A stretch of DNA of 64,000 bases from Mycolicibacterium mengxianglii (GCF_015710575.1 NZ_CP065373.1:5704001-5768000), one strand, 5' to 3'. Positions 35,128 through 44,706 are shown, numbered from the stretch's first letter. Translations and numbers: made by a program. The notes: a model not told the origin generated them from the letters alone.

Positions 35128-36051
35128 ATGGTAAGAGCATTTGGATACACCCGTAACGGCGGACCCGAGGTGGAGGAGTTCCTCGACCTGGAGATGCCGA
35201 CGCCGCTCGCCGGTGAGCTGCTGGTGGAGGTCCGTGCCGCAGGTGTGAATCCGGTGGACTGGAAGATCCGCTCGGGACACTACGGCGGGGCCACTCAGGA
35301 AGGTGTGCCCATCGCGATGGGTCGCGAGGTCTCGGGAGTGGTGCGCGAGGTTGGTAAGGACGTCGAGGGCTTCACCGTCAACGACGAGGTTTTCGGCACC
35401 GTCGCCACCGGTTCTGGTGGTTATGCCGAGTACACGGTCCTACCTGCCGAAGCCGCTGCCAAGAAGCCGCCGCAGGTGTCGTTCACCGACGCGGCGACGC
35501 TGGGGATTGCTGCCGCGACTGCCTACGACGCCGTCACCCAACTCGCCCTCAACGAGGGGCAGACTCTTCTCATCAACGGCATCGGGGGCGGCGTGGGCGT
35601 CGCGGCCGCGCAGATAGCCCGGGGCCTCGGCATCAACGTGATCGGCACAGCGAGCGAGGACAAGCGCACACTGGTCGAAACTCTCGGCGCCACGCTGGTG
35701 GTCTACGGCGACGGCGTGAGCGACCGGGTCAGGCAACTGATGCCCGGCGGTGTCGACGCGATATTCGACCTGGTGGGCGGTGACGGCCTGCGCGCCGTTG
35801 CTGATCTGCTCACCGACCGTGACAAATTGGTCAGCGCCGGCGATCCAGAGACCGTCAGTGAACTGGGCGGGCATATGGTCGAGCGGGATCGCACCACTCG
35901 CGTGCTCGAAATCGTGGGCGCGATGGTCGCCGACGGCAAGCTCGATCCCCATGTCGAGGACATCCGTCCACTCGACGAAGCCGCCGAAGCCGTCGCCGCG
36001 GTGGAGACCGGCCACGCCAGGGGAAAAGTCGTGATCGAGGTCAGCTCCTAG
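35128..36051 (+). CDS. NADP-dependent MDR oxidoreductase, zinc-independent
   Basis: 307 residues with NPVDWKIRSG, a cofactor motif NGIGGGVGVAAAQIA, and the final HARGKVVIEV common to quinone-oxidoreductase-like MDR proteins. It is related to, but clearly different from, the protein at 33954. A 154-base gap with no recognised feature precedes it, and the ribosome site before ATG 35128 is weak. It is convergent with the epimerase gene. Confidence 0.83.
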   Translation: MVRAFGYTRNGGPEVEEFLDLEMPTPLAGELLVEVRAAGVNPVDWKIRSGHYGGATQEGVPIAMGREVSGVVREVGKDVEGFTVNDEVFGTVATGSGGYAEYTVLPAEAAAKKPPQVSFTDAATLGIAAATAYDAVTQLALNEGQTLLINGIGGGVGVAAAQIARGLGINVIGTASEDKRTLVETLGATLVVYGDGVSDRVRQLMPGGVDAIFDLVGGDGLRAVADLLTDRDKLVSAGDPETVSELGGHMVERDRTTRVLEIVGAMVADGKLDPHVEDIRPLDEAAEAVAAVETGHARGKVVIEVSS

Positions 36052-36127
36052 TCGCGGGTCGGCGCGGAACACGTAAACCTCCTGGAAGTAGCCGCGCCTA
36101 CGTTTCTGGCCTGACTGCCGGGGACAC

Positions 36128-37036
36128 TCAGCCGTCTTGCTCACCCTGCAGGTGAGCCAGGTATCGAGTGATGCCTTCGCGTAAGCTCACCTTCGGCTCG
36201 AAACCGAGAAGCTCCTTGGCGCGGTTCAGGACGAACGGGCCCTGGATGTCGTCGTCATCGGGGTCCGGGCCTTTGCCGAATTCGATTCGCGTCTGGGGTA
36301 GAAGGTCGGTCACGATCTCGGCGATCTCGCCGACCTTGAGCATCTCGGCACCCGAGACATTGATCGGTTGGCCATCGAGTTCGGAACCGGGAGCCAGCGA
36401 GCACATGACAGCCCGCACCACGTCGTCGATGTAGACGTACTGGCGGGCTAAATCCGGTCCGAAAGCAGGGCGAGAAACCCGGTGCGCCAGTGCATCTCGA
36501 ATGAACGATGCGATGATGCAGTGGGTGCTCCGCCCAGGGCCGTACACCGCAGAGATACGCAGCGAACAGGTCGACATGCCATACCTGCGGCCGTACACCG
36601 CCAGCAGACTCTCGCCGGCGACCTTGGTGGCACCGTAGACGCTGGATGCCCTCAACACCGTCGCTTGCTCGTCCAGTGGCCCCGGGTTGTTGCCGTAGAC
36701 GGCGTTCGACGAGGCCAACACGACTCGCGCTGTGCCGGTGATGCGCGCGGCCTCGAGCAGATTGGCCGTGCCCCCAATGTTCACGTCGACGATCGACCAC
36801 GGGCGGTCCCGCGACACCATCGGCCCGGAGATTCCGCCCAGGTGCACCACGGACCCGGGTTTGAATCGAGTGAACACCTCATGCACCTGATGCGGGTCGG
36901 TGACGTCAAAAAAATCTCCGACCGTATCGGCCGCGCCGACGACATCGACACCTGCAGCTCCAAGGGATTCCACCAGGTGTCGGCCGACAAACCCGCTGGC
37001 ACCGGTAACCAATACCGGACTCGGTAGATCTGTCAT
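36128..37036 (-). CDS. NAD-dependent epimerase/dehydratase (extended SDR)
   Basis: 302 residues from ATG 37036. GASGFVGRHL is the NAD motif, and SVYGATKVAGE the Tyr-x3-Lys catalytic motif. Downstream sequence (VYGPGRSTHCIIASFIRDAL, YVYIDDVVRAV) fits sugar-nucleotide epimerases and related lactone/uronate enzymes. It lies 89 bases after the dioxygenase gene on the same strand and may be in its transcript. There is no sign of a cell-wall sugar cluster, so it may act on a catabolic intermediate. Confidence 0.8.
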   Translation of the reverse strand: MTDLPSPVLVTGASGFVGRHLVESLGAAGVDVVGAADTVGDFFDVTDPHQVHEVFTRFKPGSVVHLGGISGPMVSRDRPWSIVDVNIGGTANLLEAARITGTARVVLASSNAVYGNNPGPLDEQATVLRASSVYGATKVAGESLLAVYGRRYGMSTCSLRISAVYGPGRSTHCIIASFIRDALAHRVSRPAFGPDLARQYVYIDDVVRAVMCSLAPGSELDGQPINVSGAEMLKVGEIAEIVTDLLPQTRIEFGKGPDPDDDDIQGPFVLNRAKELLGFEPKVSLREGITRYLAHLQGEQDG

Positions 37037-37125
37037 GTTTGGGGCCCCTTCACCGTCGACGGGACATTCCGACTCACCTGGCATCCCGATACCGCTACCC
37101 CCGAACAGAGCCGGACCCTGGACGG

Positions 37126-38214
37126 TCAGGCGATGTTGGTGTACGGGACACCGCCGCGGGCGACACCGTCATGGTTGACCCCACGGTCGAAGTCAAACGG
37201 CAGCGGACGGCCGTTTTCCATTGCGAGCCAGAGTCGTACGAGCAGGCGACGTTGAGATTCGTCTTCGGAGTCGATGAACTCGGAGCGGCCGTGCATGACG
37301 CTGTAGTTGTTGGCGATCACCAAGTCACCCGAGCCGAATCCGACTTCGACGCCGCCTTCGTTGGAGATCTCGTCGAAGACCTCCATGAGCTTGAGCTGAC
37401 GCTCGGTCAGCGGCGGACAGTCACCGCGCTGCTGCGCTGCGTCGATGAGCAGTCGCACATAGCGGCTGGTGATCTTGCCGTTGACGATGGTGCACAGCCG
37501 GGTCAGGTAATAGCTGGTGTCACCTTCCAGGATCTCCATCTGACGATCGAAGGGGAAGTAGTCCTCGAAGAGGGAGGGCAGCAGTTCGGGGTAGCGACGG
37601 GCAATCTCTTTGACGGTGCGTGCCGAACTCGAAACCACCGAGTTGCCGCCCACCATGGCCTGGCGAATGCACATGAGCATCAACAGGTCGGAACCGTCGG
37701 TGTGGTAACCCAGACCCTCGTTGGTGTTCTCCGGCCGAACAATGTCAGCCCGGGCCTTCTTGCGTTGGGCCAGGGAGGCGAGCAGGGTGCCGCCGCCCAT
37801 CTGGTTGACGGGTTGACCGATGGCGGCGCCGATGAGCCAGAGCAGGTTCTCGTTATAGGGCAGTTCGGCGTCCGGGGTGCGCACCGGCAGGTTGCGCAAC
37901 AGAGCGATACCGGTACCCCCCTCGAGGGAATGCTCGACCCCGGCAAAGTACTTGGTCAGTGGTTCGGCGAGTTTCTTCCACTCTTCGCGCGTGCCTCTTC
38001 CTTCCGACCACTGTCCGAACTTCTCGGTTGCTTCCACGGTGAGTTCACCGAGCAGGGCGCTCTCGGTGGCGGTGAGGGCGAGATCCCAGGTATTGCGTCG
38101 GGATTCGAGTTCTTCGGCATTCCAGGCGGCAGGCTCGTCCAAGTTGAGGATGTAGTTACGTACCCGATCCAGACCCGAGGTGATCAGCGGGGTTGGGCTG
38201 AAGGAGGTCGTCAT
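37126..38214 (-). CDS. Fe(II)/2-oxoglutarate-dependent dioxygenase, TauD/TfdA-like
   Basis: 362 residues. The iron triad is His171 and Asp173 in GYHTDGSD and His308 in NNYSVMHGRSEF; the 2-oxoglutarate Arg is in QRRLLVRLWL. This fits the clavaminate synthase/TauD group. The substrate is unknown. A truncated second copy of its first 85 or so codons lies 280 bases upstream (38493), next to the end of the long operon. An IclR-type element at 38443 lies between them, so the enzyme probably works in the same pathway. Confidence 0.83.
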   Translation of the reverse strand: MTTSFSPTPLITSGLDRVRNYILNLDEPAAWNAEELESRRNTWDLALTATESALLGELTVEATEKFGQWSEGRGTREEWKKLAEPLTKYFAGVEHSLEGGTGIALLRNLPVRTPDAELPYNENLLWLIGAAIGQPVNQMGGGTLLASLAQRKKARADIVRPENTNEGLGYHTDGSDLLMLMCIRQAMVGGNSVVSSSARTVKEIARRYPELLPSLFEDYFPFDRQMEILEGDTSYYLTRLCTIVNGKITSRYVRLLIDAAQQRGDCPPLTERQLKLMEVFDEISNEGGVEVGFGSGDLVIANNYSVMHGRSEFIDSEDESQRRLLVRLWLAMENGRPLPFDFDRGVNHDGVARGGVPYTNIA

Positions 38215-38255
38215 GTCTGGGTCCTACTTTCACTTTTCGGTTGGGTGGTTCGTTG

Positions 38256-38340
38256 GCGTCTTCGAGGGTGCGGGCGGCGCGGTAGTTGCGTTTCGCGCAG
38301 TGCGCTTCGCGGCGATCTGCGCAAGCAAGCGTGGCCTCGT
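38256..38340 (-). pseudogene. Remnant of the 3' end of a second ABC substrate-binding protein gene
   Basis: The minus-strand reading contains AKRNYRAARTLEDA, which parallels the C-terminal tail YAHRNYLDAARILEAA of the binding protein at 44707-46071. The DNA is visibly similar there too: both have GGTAGTTGCG in the same place, about 70% identity by eye over 85 bases. No start or upstream coding part remains. With the truncated dioxygenase it suggests a decayed duplicate. Confidence 0.45.
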
Positions 38341-38415
38341 TCTGCCTCAGGTGGGATGCAGTTCCACTGACACCTACTTTCCTGGTCCGCTGTTACGAAT
38401 CAATCGCCGATCTGA

Positions 38416-38459
38416 TTACGGTATGTAAAATCCGAACAGGGCTGTGCAGAATATGCAAC
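38416..38459. promoter_or_regulatory. IclR-type operator element upstream of the dioxygenase (copy 1)
   Basis: TGTGCA-gaata-TGCAAC (38443-38459) preceded, 27 bases earlier, by TTACG (38416). Exactly the same order and spacing occurs at 47444-47487 in front of the IclR gene, with a shared AAATCCG between. The flank CCGAACAGGGCTGTGCAGAA also matches the third copy at 47361 read on the minus strand. It sits about 230 bases upstream of the dioxygenase start. Confidence 0.6.
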
Positions 38460-38492
38460 GGAGACAACTGATTTGCGGGTTGCTGGTCTACG

Positions 38493-38777
38493 TCAGCCGA
38501 CCCCGGAAAAGCACGTGGTCAGTGGTTCGGCGAGTTTCTTCCACTCTTCGCGGGTGCCTCTTCCTTCCGACCACTGGCCGAACTCCTCGGTTGCTTCCAC
38601 GGTGAGTTCACCGAGCAGGACGCTTTCGGTGTCGGTGAAGGCCAGATCCCAGGTATCGCACTGTGATTCGAGTTCTCCTACGATCCAGGCCGGCGGCTCA
38701 TCCAGGTTGAGGATGAAATTGCGTACCCGATCCAGACCGGAGGTGATCAGCGGGGTTGGTGACACTGAAGTAGTCAT
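38493..38777 (-). pseudogene. Truncated duplicate of the TauD-like dioxygenase (N-terminal fragment)
   Basis: 94 codons. The first 88 or so match the N-terminus of the dioxygenase at 38214 almost residue for residue (SPTPLITSGLDRVRN, GELTVEATE, SEGRGTREEWKKLAEPLT) and then stop, before any iron ligand. DNA identity to 37960-38214 is about 85% by eye. It starts 16 bases after the MFS gene of the long operon, so the ancestral operon probably ended in an intact copy. It has no catalytic function. Confidence 0.75.
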
Positions 38778-38792
38778 GGATGACTCCGTAAT

Positions 38793-40034
38793 CTAGTTTC
38801 GGATCAAGGTGGTTCTCAGACGGCCTTCAACTGAGGGGAGCTGGGAGCGGTCAACGGCCGCACGAGGTATCAGCGACCACTGCGCGATTGCGACGAGGAC
38901 GAGAACAACCCCCACTGTGGCAACGGCATCAATTCCGTGCCACGCGTACATAAGCGGTCCCAGCAGCCCCCCGATTCCACCTCCTAGGAACACGATGAAG
39001 CTGAACACCGTGTTGAGCTGGGCGGACCGCTCGGGGTCGGTCGCCAGGGCTCGAACTTGATTGCCCGACAACGCTGATTGGTTCGCCCACGTCGCGACGA
39101 ACATGACAGCTCCGAAAGCGACAGGCGTGTTGCTGGTCAGCAGTATGGCCATCATCGCCGTCAAGAGAACGAGCAGGAAACATCCCGTCATACGCCTGGC
39201 CCCGTGTCGGTCGATGAGGCGGCCCGCATACGGTGTGAAGAAACCTGCGACCAGTCCGACCAGCCCGAAAAGGCCGGCCTCGCCGAGGGTCCAAGAAAGC
39301 TCGGGTCCGGTGAGATGGAGAACCATCACTGTCCAAAGCGCATTGAACGTCGCCAGCACGCATGCCTGGGTCAGTGCTGATCGCACCAGGATCGGGTTGG
39401 ACGACGCCCGCCGCAACGTCGCGAGCACGAGGCGACTGTGCGTCAGTACACCGCCTTCCGGCAGCGGCGCTTTCCGCAGTGCCCAGCGTGTCGAGGGAAT
39501 CGAGGCCGCCACCGCCAGCGCAGAGACGACTACGGTGCCGCGCCAACCGATCCATTCGGTGCACAGGCTGGCCACCACTCTGCCGCCGAAGATTCCGACG
39601 AGCAACGCTCCCACCAGCACGGAGTTCGTTTTGCCTCTACGGTCATCAGCGCTCATCCGGTTTGCCGCTGGAATCAGCACTTGTGAGACGTTCGCGACCA
39701 GTCCGACAGCGAGGAACGCCGCGATCGCGGCGAACACATTCGGTACCACCGCGGCCAACAGCAGCGTGCAGGTGAGGGCGAGCGTCTGGTAGGTCACCTG
39801 CTTTCTGACCTCGAGACGTGCGGCGAGCGGCACGAGGAGCAGGATCCCGACGGCATAACCGACTTGGGTGATGGCCGCAAGGACACTCGCGAGCCCATGC
39901 GATACGCCGAGGTCGCCGGCGATGCTGGTGAGCAGGGACTGCGGGATGTAGATGACGCTGACGGTCAAGCTGCAGGCAACCGACAGAGCGAGCAATCGCA
40001 ACCAGCCCAGTCCCGCGGGAGCGGAATCGGTCAT
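38793..40034 (-). CDS. MFS transporter, drug:H+ antiporter-like
   Basis: 413 residues, about twelve membrane segments. Typical motifs: VSVIYIPQSLLTSIAGDLGVS at the first helix and PLAARLEVRKQVTYQ in loop 2-3. It resembles the YgaY/nimT-type MFS subgroup. The start overlaps the M20 stop (ATGA), so it belongs to the long operon. Whether it imports a second substrate or exports a product is not evident; import already seems served by the ABC genes. Confidence 0.83.
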   Translation of the reverse strand: MTDSAPAGLGWLRLLALSVACSLTVSVIYIPQSLLTSIAGDLGVSHGLASVLAAITQVGYAVGILLLVPLAARLEVRKQVTYQTLALTCTLLLAAVVPNVFAAIAAFLAVGLVANVSQVLIPAANRMSADDRRGKTNSVLVGALLVGIFGGRVVASLCTEWIGWRGTVVVSALAVAASIPSTRWALRKAPLPEGGVLTHSRLVLATLRRASSNPILVRSALTQACVLATFNALWTVMVLHLTGPELSWTLGEAGLFGLVGLVAGFFTPYAGRLIDRHGARRMTGCFLLVLLTAMMAILLTSNTPVAFGAVMFVATWANQSALSGNQVRALATDPERSAQLNTVFSFIVFLGGGIGGLLGPLMYAWHGIDAVATVGVVLVLVAIAQWSLIPRAAVDRSQLPSVEGRLRTTLIRN

Positions 40035-41230
40035 GACGCACCCGTCACCGCAGCGCGGAACTGGGATTCCACCTCCGTACGGATATCTGGATTACTCGCG
40101 AACTCTGCAGCCATGGAAGCCAGTGCGATCGCAGCATCAAAAATGCAGGACTCGGAATCCGGACCGATGCTGGCCTCGTGGAAAGCGTGCGAATGCGGCG
40201 GGATCGACCGCGGCGTCATCTTGACCTGCGGCTGTAAATAGGGCACGCGTCGGCTGAGTGTGCCGGCGTCAGTGGACCAGGCGCCGGAAACCTCGTCGGT
40301 GGGTGTGGGCGAACGTCCCACAGCGCACAGTGCTGCGTCGAAGAGGGACGCCAACGCCTCGATGCCGACAATCGCTTCAGCACACCGTTCGGCAGGTGTC
40401 ACGGTGCATGTCGCACCGACTGCCTCAACGGCCTGCTGGAACGCGTAGGTGACCCGCGCTCGGATCTCGGCGAGCTCGGTGAGGTCTGCGGCCCGCACGA
40501 CGACGGTTGCCCGCGCGTAGTCGGGGACGACCTGCGGGTGGATACCGCCCTCGTTGATGATTCCGTGAATTCTTGCCGTGGGCGGCAGATTCGGACGCAG
40601 CATCGCCATCGCGGAAAAGCCCAGCACGATTCCGTCGAGCGCATTGATACCGAGTTCCGGATGCGCTGCGCCGTGGGCCGGCTTCCCGAAAGACTCGACG
40701 GTCAGCCGTTGCGCCGCAAGGGTGCGCGAGGCGGAGATGTCGTCCATTCCGGGATAGATCGACGTGGCGAAGTCCACGTCGTCGAAAATTCCGGCGTCGC
40801 CGAGGATGTACTTCCCGCCGACACCCTCCTCAGCCGGAGTACCGATCACCAGCAGTCGGAGGTCGAGGTCGTAGGCAAAGGGCCGCAGTGCCAGGGCCGC
40901 TCCATAGGACGCTGCGGCCACAACGTTGTGTCCGCAGCTCTGCCCGTAGGGAGGAAGCCCGTCGTATTCGCAGACAAACGCGACAGTGGTTGCAGCGGAA
41001 TCAGATCCGAACGAAGCGCGGAACGCCGTGTCCATTCCGGCGATTCCACGTTCGACCGCAAACCCATGATCTTCCAACTCCACCACCAGGCGAGCACAGC
41101 AGTCGAACTCTTTCGAGGACTCTTCGACGTGCGAGTGGATGAACTCGCTCAGCTCGACGACGTTGTGCCAGTCCTGCTCCAGTGCCGCTCGGATCTTCGG
41201 TGCGAATATCTCTGCAATGCGGTTGTTCAC
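40031..41230 (-). CDS. M20 family metallo-amidohydrolase (M20D, AbgB/carboxypeptidase-like)
   Basis: 399 residues. Metal sites are visible: Cys-Gly-His in SCGHNVVAAA, Glu-Glu in GTPAEEGVGGK, and His in HSHAFHEAS near the C-terminus. The dimerisation lid lies around residues 185-300 (KPAHGAAHPELGINALDGI). Such enzymes hydrolyse N-acyl, N-carbamoyl or aminobenzoyl-type amides. It starts at a GTG overlapping the PuuE-like hydrolase stop (GTGA), strongly suggesting consecutive steps. Exact substrate unknown. Confidence 0.85.
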   Translation of the reverse strand: MNNRIAEIFAPKIRAALEQDWHNVVELSEFIHSHVEESSKEFDCCARLVVELEDHGFAVERGIAGMDTAFRASFGSDSAATTVAFVCEYDGLPPYGQSCGHNVVAAASYGAALALRPFAYDLDLRLLVIGTPAEEGVGGKYILGDAGIFDDVDFATSIYPGMDDISASRTLAAQRLTVESFGKPAHGAAHPELGINALDGIVLGFSAMAMLRPNLPPTARIHGIINEGGIHPQVVPDYARATVVVRAADLTELAEIRARVTYAFQQAVEAVGATCTVTPAERCAEAIVGIEALASLFDAALCAVGRSPTPTDEVSGAWSTDAGTLSRRVPYLQPQVKMTPRSIPPHSHAFHEASIGPDSESCIFDAAIALASMAAEFASNPDIRTEVESQFRAAVTGAS

Positions 41231-42132
41231 GGAGCGGGATGGTGCTCGAGCCAGTGGTCAGCGATGTCCATCCGGCGGGCGAACCACACCTTTCCCTTCG
41301 CCTGCGCATGTTCGATGAACTCGCGCAAGGCGTTGGCGCGCGACGGTTGTCCGACGGTGCGGGGATGCAGGCCCACCGACATCATCTTGGGTGAGCCGTT
41401 CTCCCCCTCACGCCACAGCTCGTCGAAGGCGCGGGTGATGTAGTCGGAGAACAGGCTGGGGCTCTTGTCGCCCTGGAGGTCGTTGTTGGTCAGGCTGTAC
41501 GGAATGACCAGCTGCTGGTGTTCGCCCATCTTCTTGTAGTAGGGCAGATCATCGTTGTAGGCGTCAGAGTCGTAGACGAATCCGCCTTCCTCGACGACTA
41601 GTTCGCGGGTGTTGACCGAGGCACCGTAGCGGCAGTACCAGGCGCGGGGGCGTTCCCCCCACGTCCGTTCGAAAGACTCGATCGCCAACCGGATGTTCTG
41701 ACGCTCCTCATCGCGGGTGTAGCGCCACACCTCGTTCCATCGCAGTCCATGGCTGAGCAGGTCGTAACCGGCGGCGCGGGCATGCTTGGCGACGTCGGGA
41801 TTCTTCTCGAAGGCTTCGGCGCAGGCGTAGAAGGTGCACGGTACGTCGAGCTCATCGAACAGCCGCATCAGCCGCCAGATGCCCGCGCGGCTGCCGTACT
41901 CGTACATCGACTCGCGCGACAGGTCGCGCGTATCCAACGGGAAGTTGTACGCCGCCTCGACGGGCACGTCGTTCTCCCCATCGCGGTCGAACGAGTACTC
42001 GGACCCTTCCTCGTAGTTGACCACGAGGTTGATCGCGACGTTCGCACCGTTCGGCCACGTCACTTTCGGCGTGTGCTGGCCGTAGCCGACGAAGTCGCGG
42101 ACGGTGCCGGCGCCGGCGGGCGGGGTGTTCAC
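41227..42132 (-). CDS. NodB-fold hydrolase, PuuE (allantoinase/imidase)-like
   Basis: 301 residues from the GTG at 42132, chosen because AAGGAG is 7 bases upstream. The sequence LVVNYEEGSEYSFDRDGEND and GIWRLMRLFDELDVPCTFY is typical of PuuE-type cytosolic deacetylase-fold enzymes, with LLSHGLRWNEVWRY and HPRTVGQPSRA. PuuE relatives open the rings of allantoin and cyclic imides without a signal peptide, as here. Placed between the ABC permease and the M20 gene, it is the likely ring-opening enzyme of the pathway. Confidence 0.8.
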   Translation of the reverse strand: MNTPPAGAGTVRDFVGYGQHTPKVTWPNGANVAINLVVNYEEGSEYSFDRDGENDVPVEAAYNFPLDTRDLSRESMYEYGSRAGIWRLMRLFDELDVPCTFYACAEAFEKNPDVAKHARAAGYDLLSHGLRWNEVWRYTRDEERQNIRLAIESFERTWGERPRAWYCRYGASVNTRELVVEEGGFVYDSDAYNDDLPYYKKMGEHQQLVIPYSLTNNDLQGDKSPSLFSDYITRAFDELWREGENGSPKMMSVGLHPRTVGQPSRANALREFIEHAQAKGKVWFARRMDIADHWLEHHPAP

Positions 42133-42161
42133 TTGCACGCTCCTTATCTGAAACTGCTTGA

Positions 42162-43049
42162 TCAGTCGACCCACCGGGTCAGGTGATTGAGGACCTTCGC
42201 GAGGAGAAGGTGGGTACATCCGGCGACGATGACCACCACAAGTGCGGTGACGGCGACGATATCGGTAGCGGCATAGAGCAACGCGAAATTGAGAATGCGG
42301 CCCAGTCCGTACTGCTTACCGATCACTTCGGCTGCGAGCACGGCGCTCCACGCGAACGGAATGGCGAGGAGAACGCCCACCTTCAGCTGCGGTGTGACCG
42401 ATGGAACGATAACGGACATGTAGATGCGGGCCCGGCTCGCGCCGAGTGAGGTGGCTGAGTCGCTGTAGATCCGAGGGACGTTGTTCACTGCGGCGACCGT
42501 GAGTACGAACAGTAGGACGGCGACCGCGAACGCGGTGAACGAGTAGGTACCGAGTTCGGAGTTACCGAACCACAGACTGAACAGTGGCAGCATCGCGAGC
42601 AGCGGCATCATCCGGAAGAAGTGCGCCGGAAAGGACACCGTGCGCCGGGCTATCGGCGACCAGCTGACGAGCAGCCCTGCCCCGATCCCGACTGCCACTC
42701 CCAAAACGAAACCGATCAGGAAGCGGGACAATGAAATTGCGACGTTGTAACCCAAGCCGAGTGTCGCGCCCCACACGGTCGGTTCGGCGCCGCCCACCGT
42801 GCGCTCGGCGCCGAGCCCGCCCGGCCAGTAGTCGGCGAAGACCATGAACGACGACAGGACATCGGAGATACCGGGCACCAGCCGCATTCCGGAATCGTCT
42901 TCCCCGATGACAACTGACGCGAGCTGCCACACCACCAGGATGAGCGCCAACGACGCTGCACCCCAGTACAGGTCGGCTCTGTTGCGCTCGGGTTTCGACG
43001 CCGACTCGGACTCGAGTGCCGCAGCGACCGGTGCCAGCGTTGCCGTCAT
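42162..43049 (-). CDS. ABC transporter permease, SsuC/TauC-like
   Basis: 295 residues with about six membrane segments and the EAA loop SATSLGASRARIYMSVIVPSVTPQ, as in nitrate/sulfonate/taurine permeases. The N-terminal tail is longer than usual. Its start overlaps the ATPase stop (ATGA). It is the second permease of this importer; the first is at 43843, so a heterodimer is likely, whereas TauC and SsuC are normally homodimers. Confidence 0.85.
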   Translation of the reverse strand: MTATLAPVAAALESESASKPERNRADLYWGAASLALILVVWQLASVVIGEDDSGMRLVPGISDVLSSFMVFADYWPGGLGAERTVGGAEPTVWGATLGLGYNVAISLSRFLIGFVLGVAVGIGAGLLVSWSPIARRTVSFPAHFFRMMPLLAMLPLFSLWFGNSELGTYSFTAFAVAVLLFVLTVAAVNNVPRIYSDSATSLGASRARIYMSVIVPSVTPQLKVGVLLAIPFAWSAVLAAEVIGKQYGLGRILNFALLYAATDIVAVTALVVVIVAGCTHLLLAKVLNHLTRWVD

Positions 43050-43846
43050 CGCGAGAACTCCTCCAGAAGCTGCCTACGCAGTGCGTTCGCCTCGGGACCG
43101 GTGATGTCGTCGGTCAGGCGCGGCCGCGGCAGGTGGACCTTCAAGTCGAGTGCCAGCCTCCCGTGCTTGATCACGAAGATGCGGTCGGCGAGTGTCAACG
43201 CCTCATCGATGTCGTGGGTGACCATGAACACCGCCCGCTTCTCTGCCTCCTGCCACAGGTCGAGCAGGACCCCGTGGAGTTGAGCCAGTCGGAGATAGTC
43301 GATCCCGACAAACGGCTCGTCCATCAGCAGCACCTCGGGCTTGTTGGCGAACACTGCGGCGATCGCCACCCGACGCCGCATACCGCCGGAGAGCTGCTTG
43401 GGCCAGGCGTTGGCGAACTTCTCCAGGCCGATGATCTTGAGCATCTCGGCCACAACGGCCTTGCGTTCATCTTTCGGTATGCCCCGAGCCTTCAAGCCGA
43501 ACTCGATATTCTGTGCCACGGTCTTCCAGAGGAACAGCGTGTCCCGCTGGAAAACAACACCGCGGTCGGGCCCCGGCTTTGTCACCGGGGTTCCTCCGAC
43601 TGTGACGGTACCGCTGGTCGCGGGAAGGAACCCGGCGATCATATTGAGCAGGGTCGACTTACCGTGCCCCGAAGGCCCGATCACACAGATGAATTCACCG
43701 GGCTCGATCCGGAAGGACACCGAGTCGACGCTGGTGACCACCTCGCCCGACTCGAGCCGGAAGTCCTTGGAGACGCTGTCCAGTTCAATCGCCGCGGGTT
43801 GCGTTTTCCCACCCGCGAGTTGATGAGCAGTGGTTTCGACTGTCAT
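43046..43846 (-). CDS. ABC transporter ATP-binding protein, SsuB/TauB-like
   Basis: 266 residues from ATG 43846, preceded by GAGGTGG. Walker A is GPSGHGKST, the signature is LSGGMRRR, Walker B is EVLLMDEP, and the H-loop is in MVTHDIDEA. Signature arrangement and length fit the nitrate/sulfonate/taurine ATPases. Overlaps by four bases with both flanking permease genes. Confidence 0.9.
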   Translation of the reverse strand: MTVETTAHQLAGGKTQPAAIELDSVSKDFRLESGEVVTSVDSVSFRIEPGEFICVIGPSGHGKSTLLNMIAGFLPATSGTVTVGGTPVTKPGPDRGVVFQRDTLFLWKTVAQNIEFGLKARGIPKDERKAVVAEMLKIIGLEKFANAWPKQLSGGMRRRVAIAAVFANKPEVLLMDEPFVGIDYLRLAQLHGVLLDLWQEAEKRAVFMVTHDIDEALTLADRIFVIKHGRLALDLKVHLPRPRLTDDITGPEANALRRQLLEEFSR

Positions 43847-44631
43847 TCGTTCCACCTCACAATCCAACGGCCGGCGAGGCCGATCAGGGCATCAACTACA
43901 ACGGCGACGATGCCGACGACAATCAGGACGCCGATGGCTCCAGCCGTTTGGGTGGCATCAGAGAATGACCGGATCAGACGCCCCGCACCTTGGCTGCCAC
44001 CGAGCACCTCGGCGATGCACTGGAAACCCCACCCGAATGCCGTTGCGGCACGGACAACACCGATGGTGGACGGAACCAATGCGGGCAGGACGACCGACAT
44101 TGTGGTCCGCCTCGTCGAAACACCCAGTGTGGCAGCGTAATCGGCATACCGGGTCTCCGCCACACCCGCCGCCGAATGAACCGTGCTGGCCACGGTGAGG
44201 GCAGTGAAGAAGATCACCAGGCCGTTGGTCGCAAGCGCAGAGTTGCCGAACCACAGTGTCAAGAACGGCAGAATGGCCAGGACCGGGACGGTCCCGAGAA
44301 TGGCCACCGGAAGTCGGCCCAATCGGTGGAACCATTCGATCCGCGCCAGAGCCAGACCCGTGCCGAAGCCGATGACCAGGCCGGTCGTCACACCGAGGAG
44401 CACGTTCTGTGCTGTCCACAGCACGTTGGACCAGACACCCCCTACCCCGAATGTGGTGTAGGCCAGGATCGGTGCCACGTCGAGGTTGTCGACTATCGCG
44501 CCGAAGATGGCGGGGATGCTGGGGAATCGAGCTGCCGTGCTGTTCGCCGACAACGCCGTCCAGATCAGTGCGACCGCCAGCACGCCCGCGATCCCACCCG
44601 CGACCGTAGGACCAAATGTCCTGACGCGCAT
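43843..44631 (-). CDS. ABC transporter permease, SsuC/TauC-like
   Basis: 262 residues. EAA loop: AATLGVSTRRTTMSVVLPALVPS. Five or six hydrophobic helices. It starts 75 bases after the binding-protein gene and overlaps the ATPase start. It shares the LFGNSALATNGL-like WFGNSxL segment with the permease at 42162 (WFGNSEL), so the two are distant paralogues. Confidence 0.85.
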   Translation of the reverse strand: MRVRTFGPTVAGGIAGVLAVALIWTALSANSTAARFPSIPAIFGAIVDNLDVAPILAYTTFGVGGVWSNVLWTAQNVLLGVTTGLVIGFGTGLALARIEWFHRLGRLPVAILGTVPVLAILPFLTLWFGNSALATNGLVIFFTALTVASTVHSAAGVAETRYADYAATLGVSTRRTTMSVVLPALVPSTIGVVRAATAFGWGFQCIAEVLGGSQGAGRLIRSFSDATQTAGAIGVLIVVGIVAVVVDALIGLAGRWIVRWNE

Positions 44632-44706
44632 GTCATTCTCCTTTCACTGACTGGATCTCACTGTCATGTGGATGTCGGCATTGCCACCGGGCTCAGACGG
44701 TCGACA

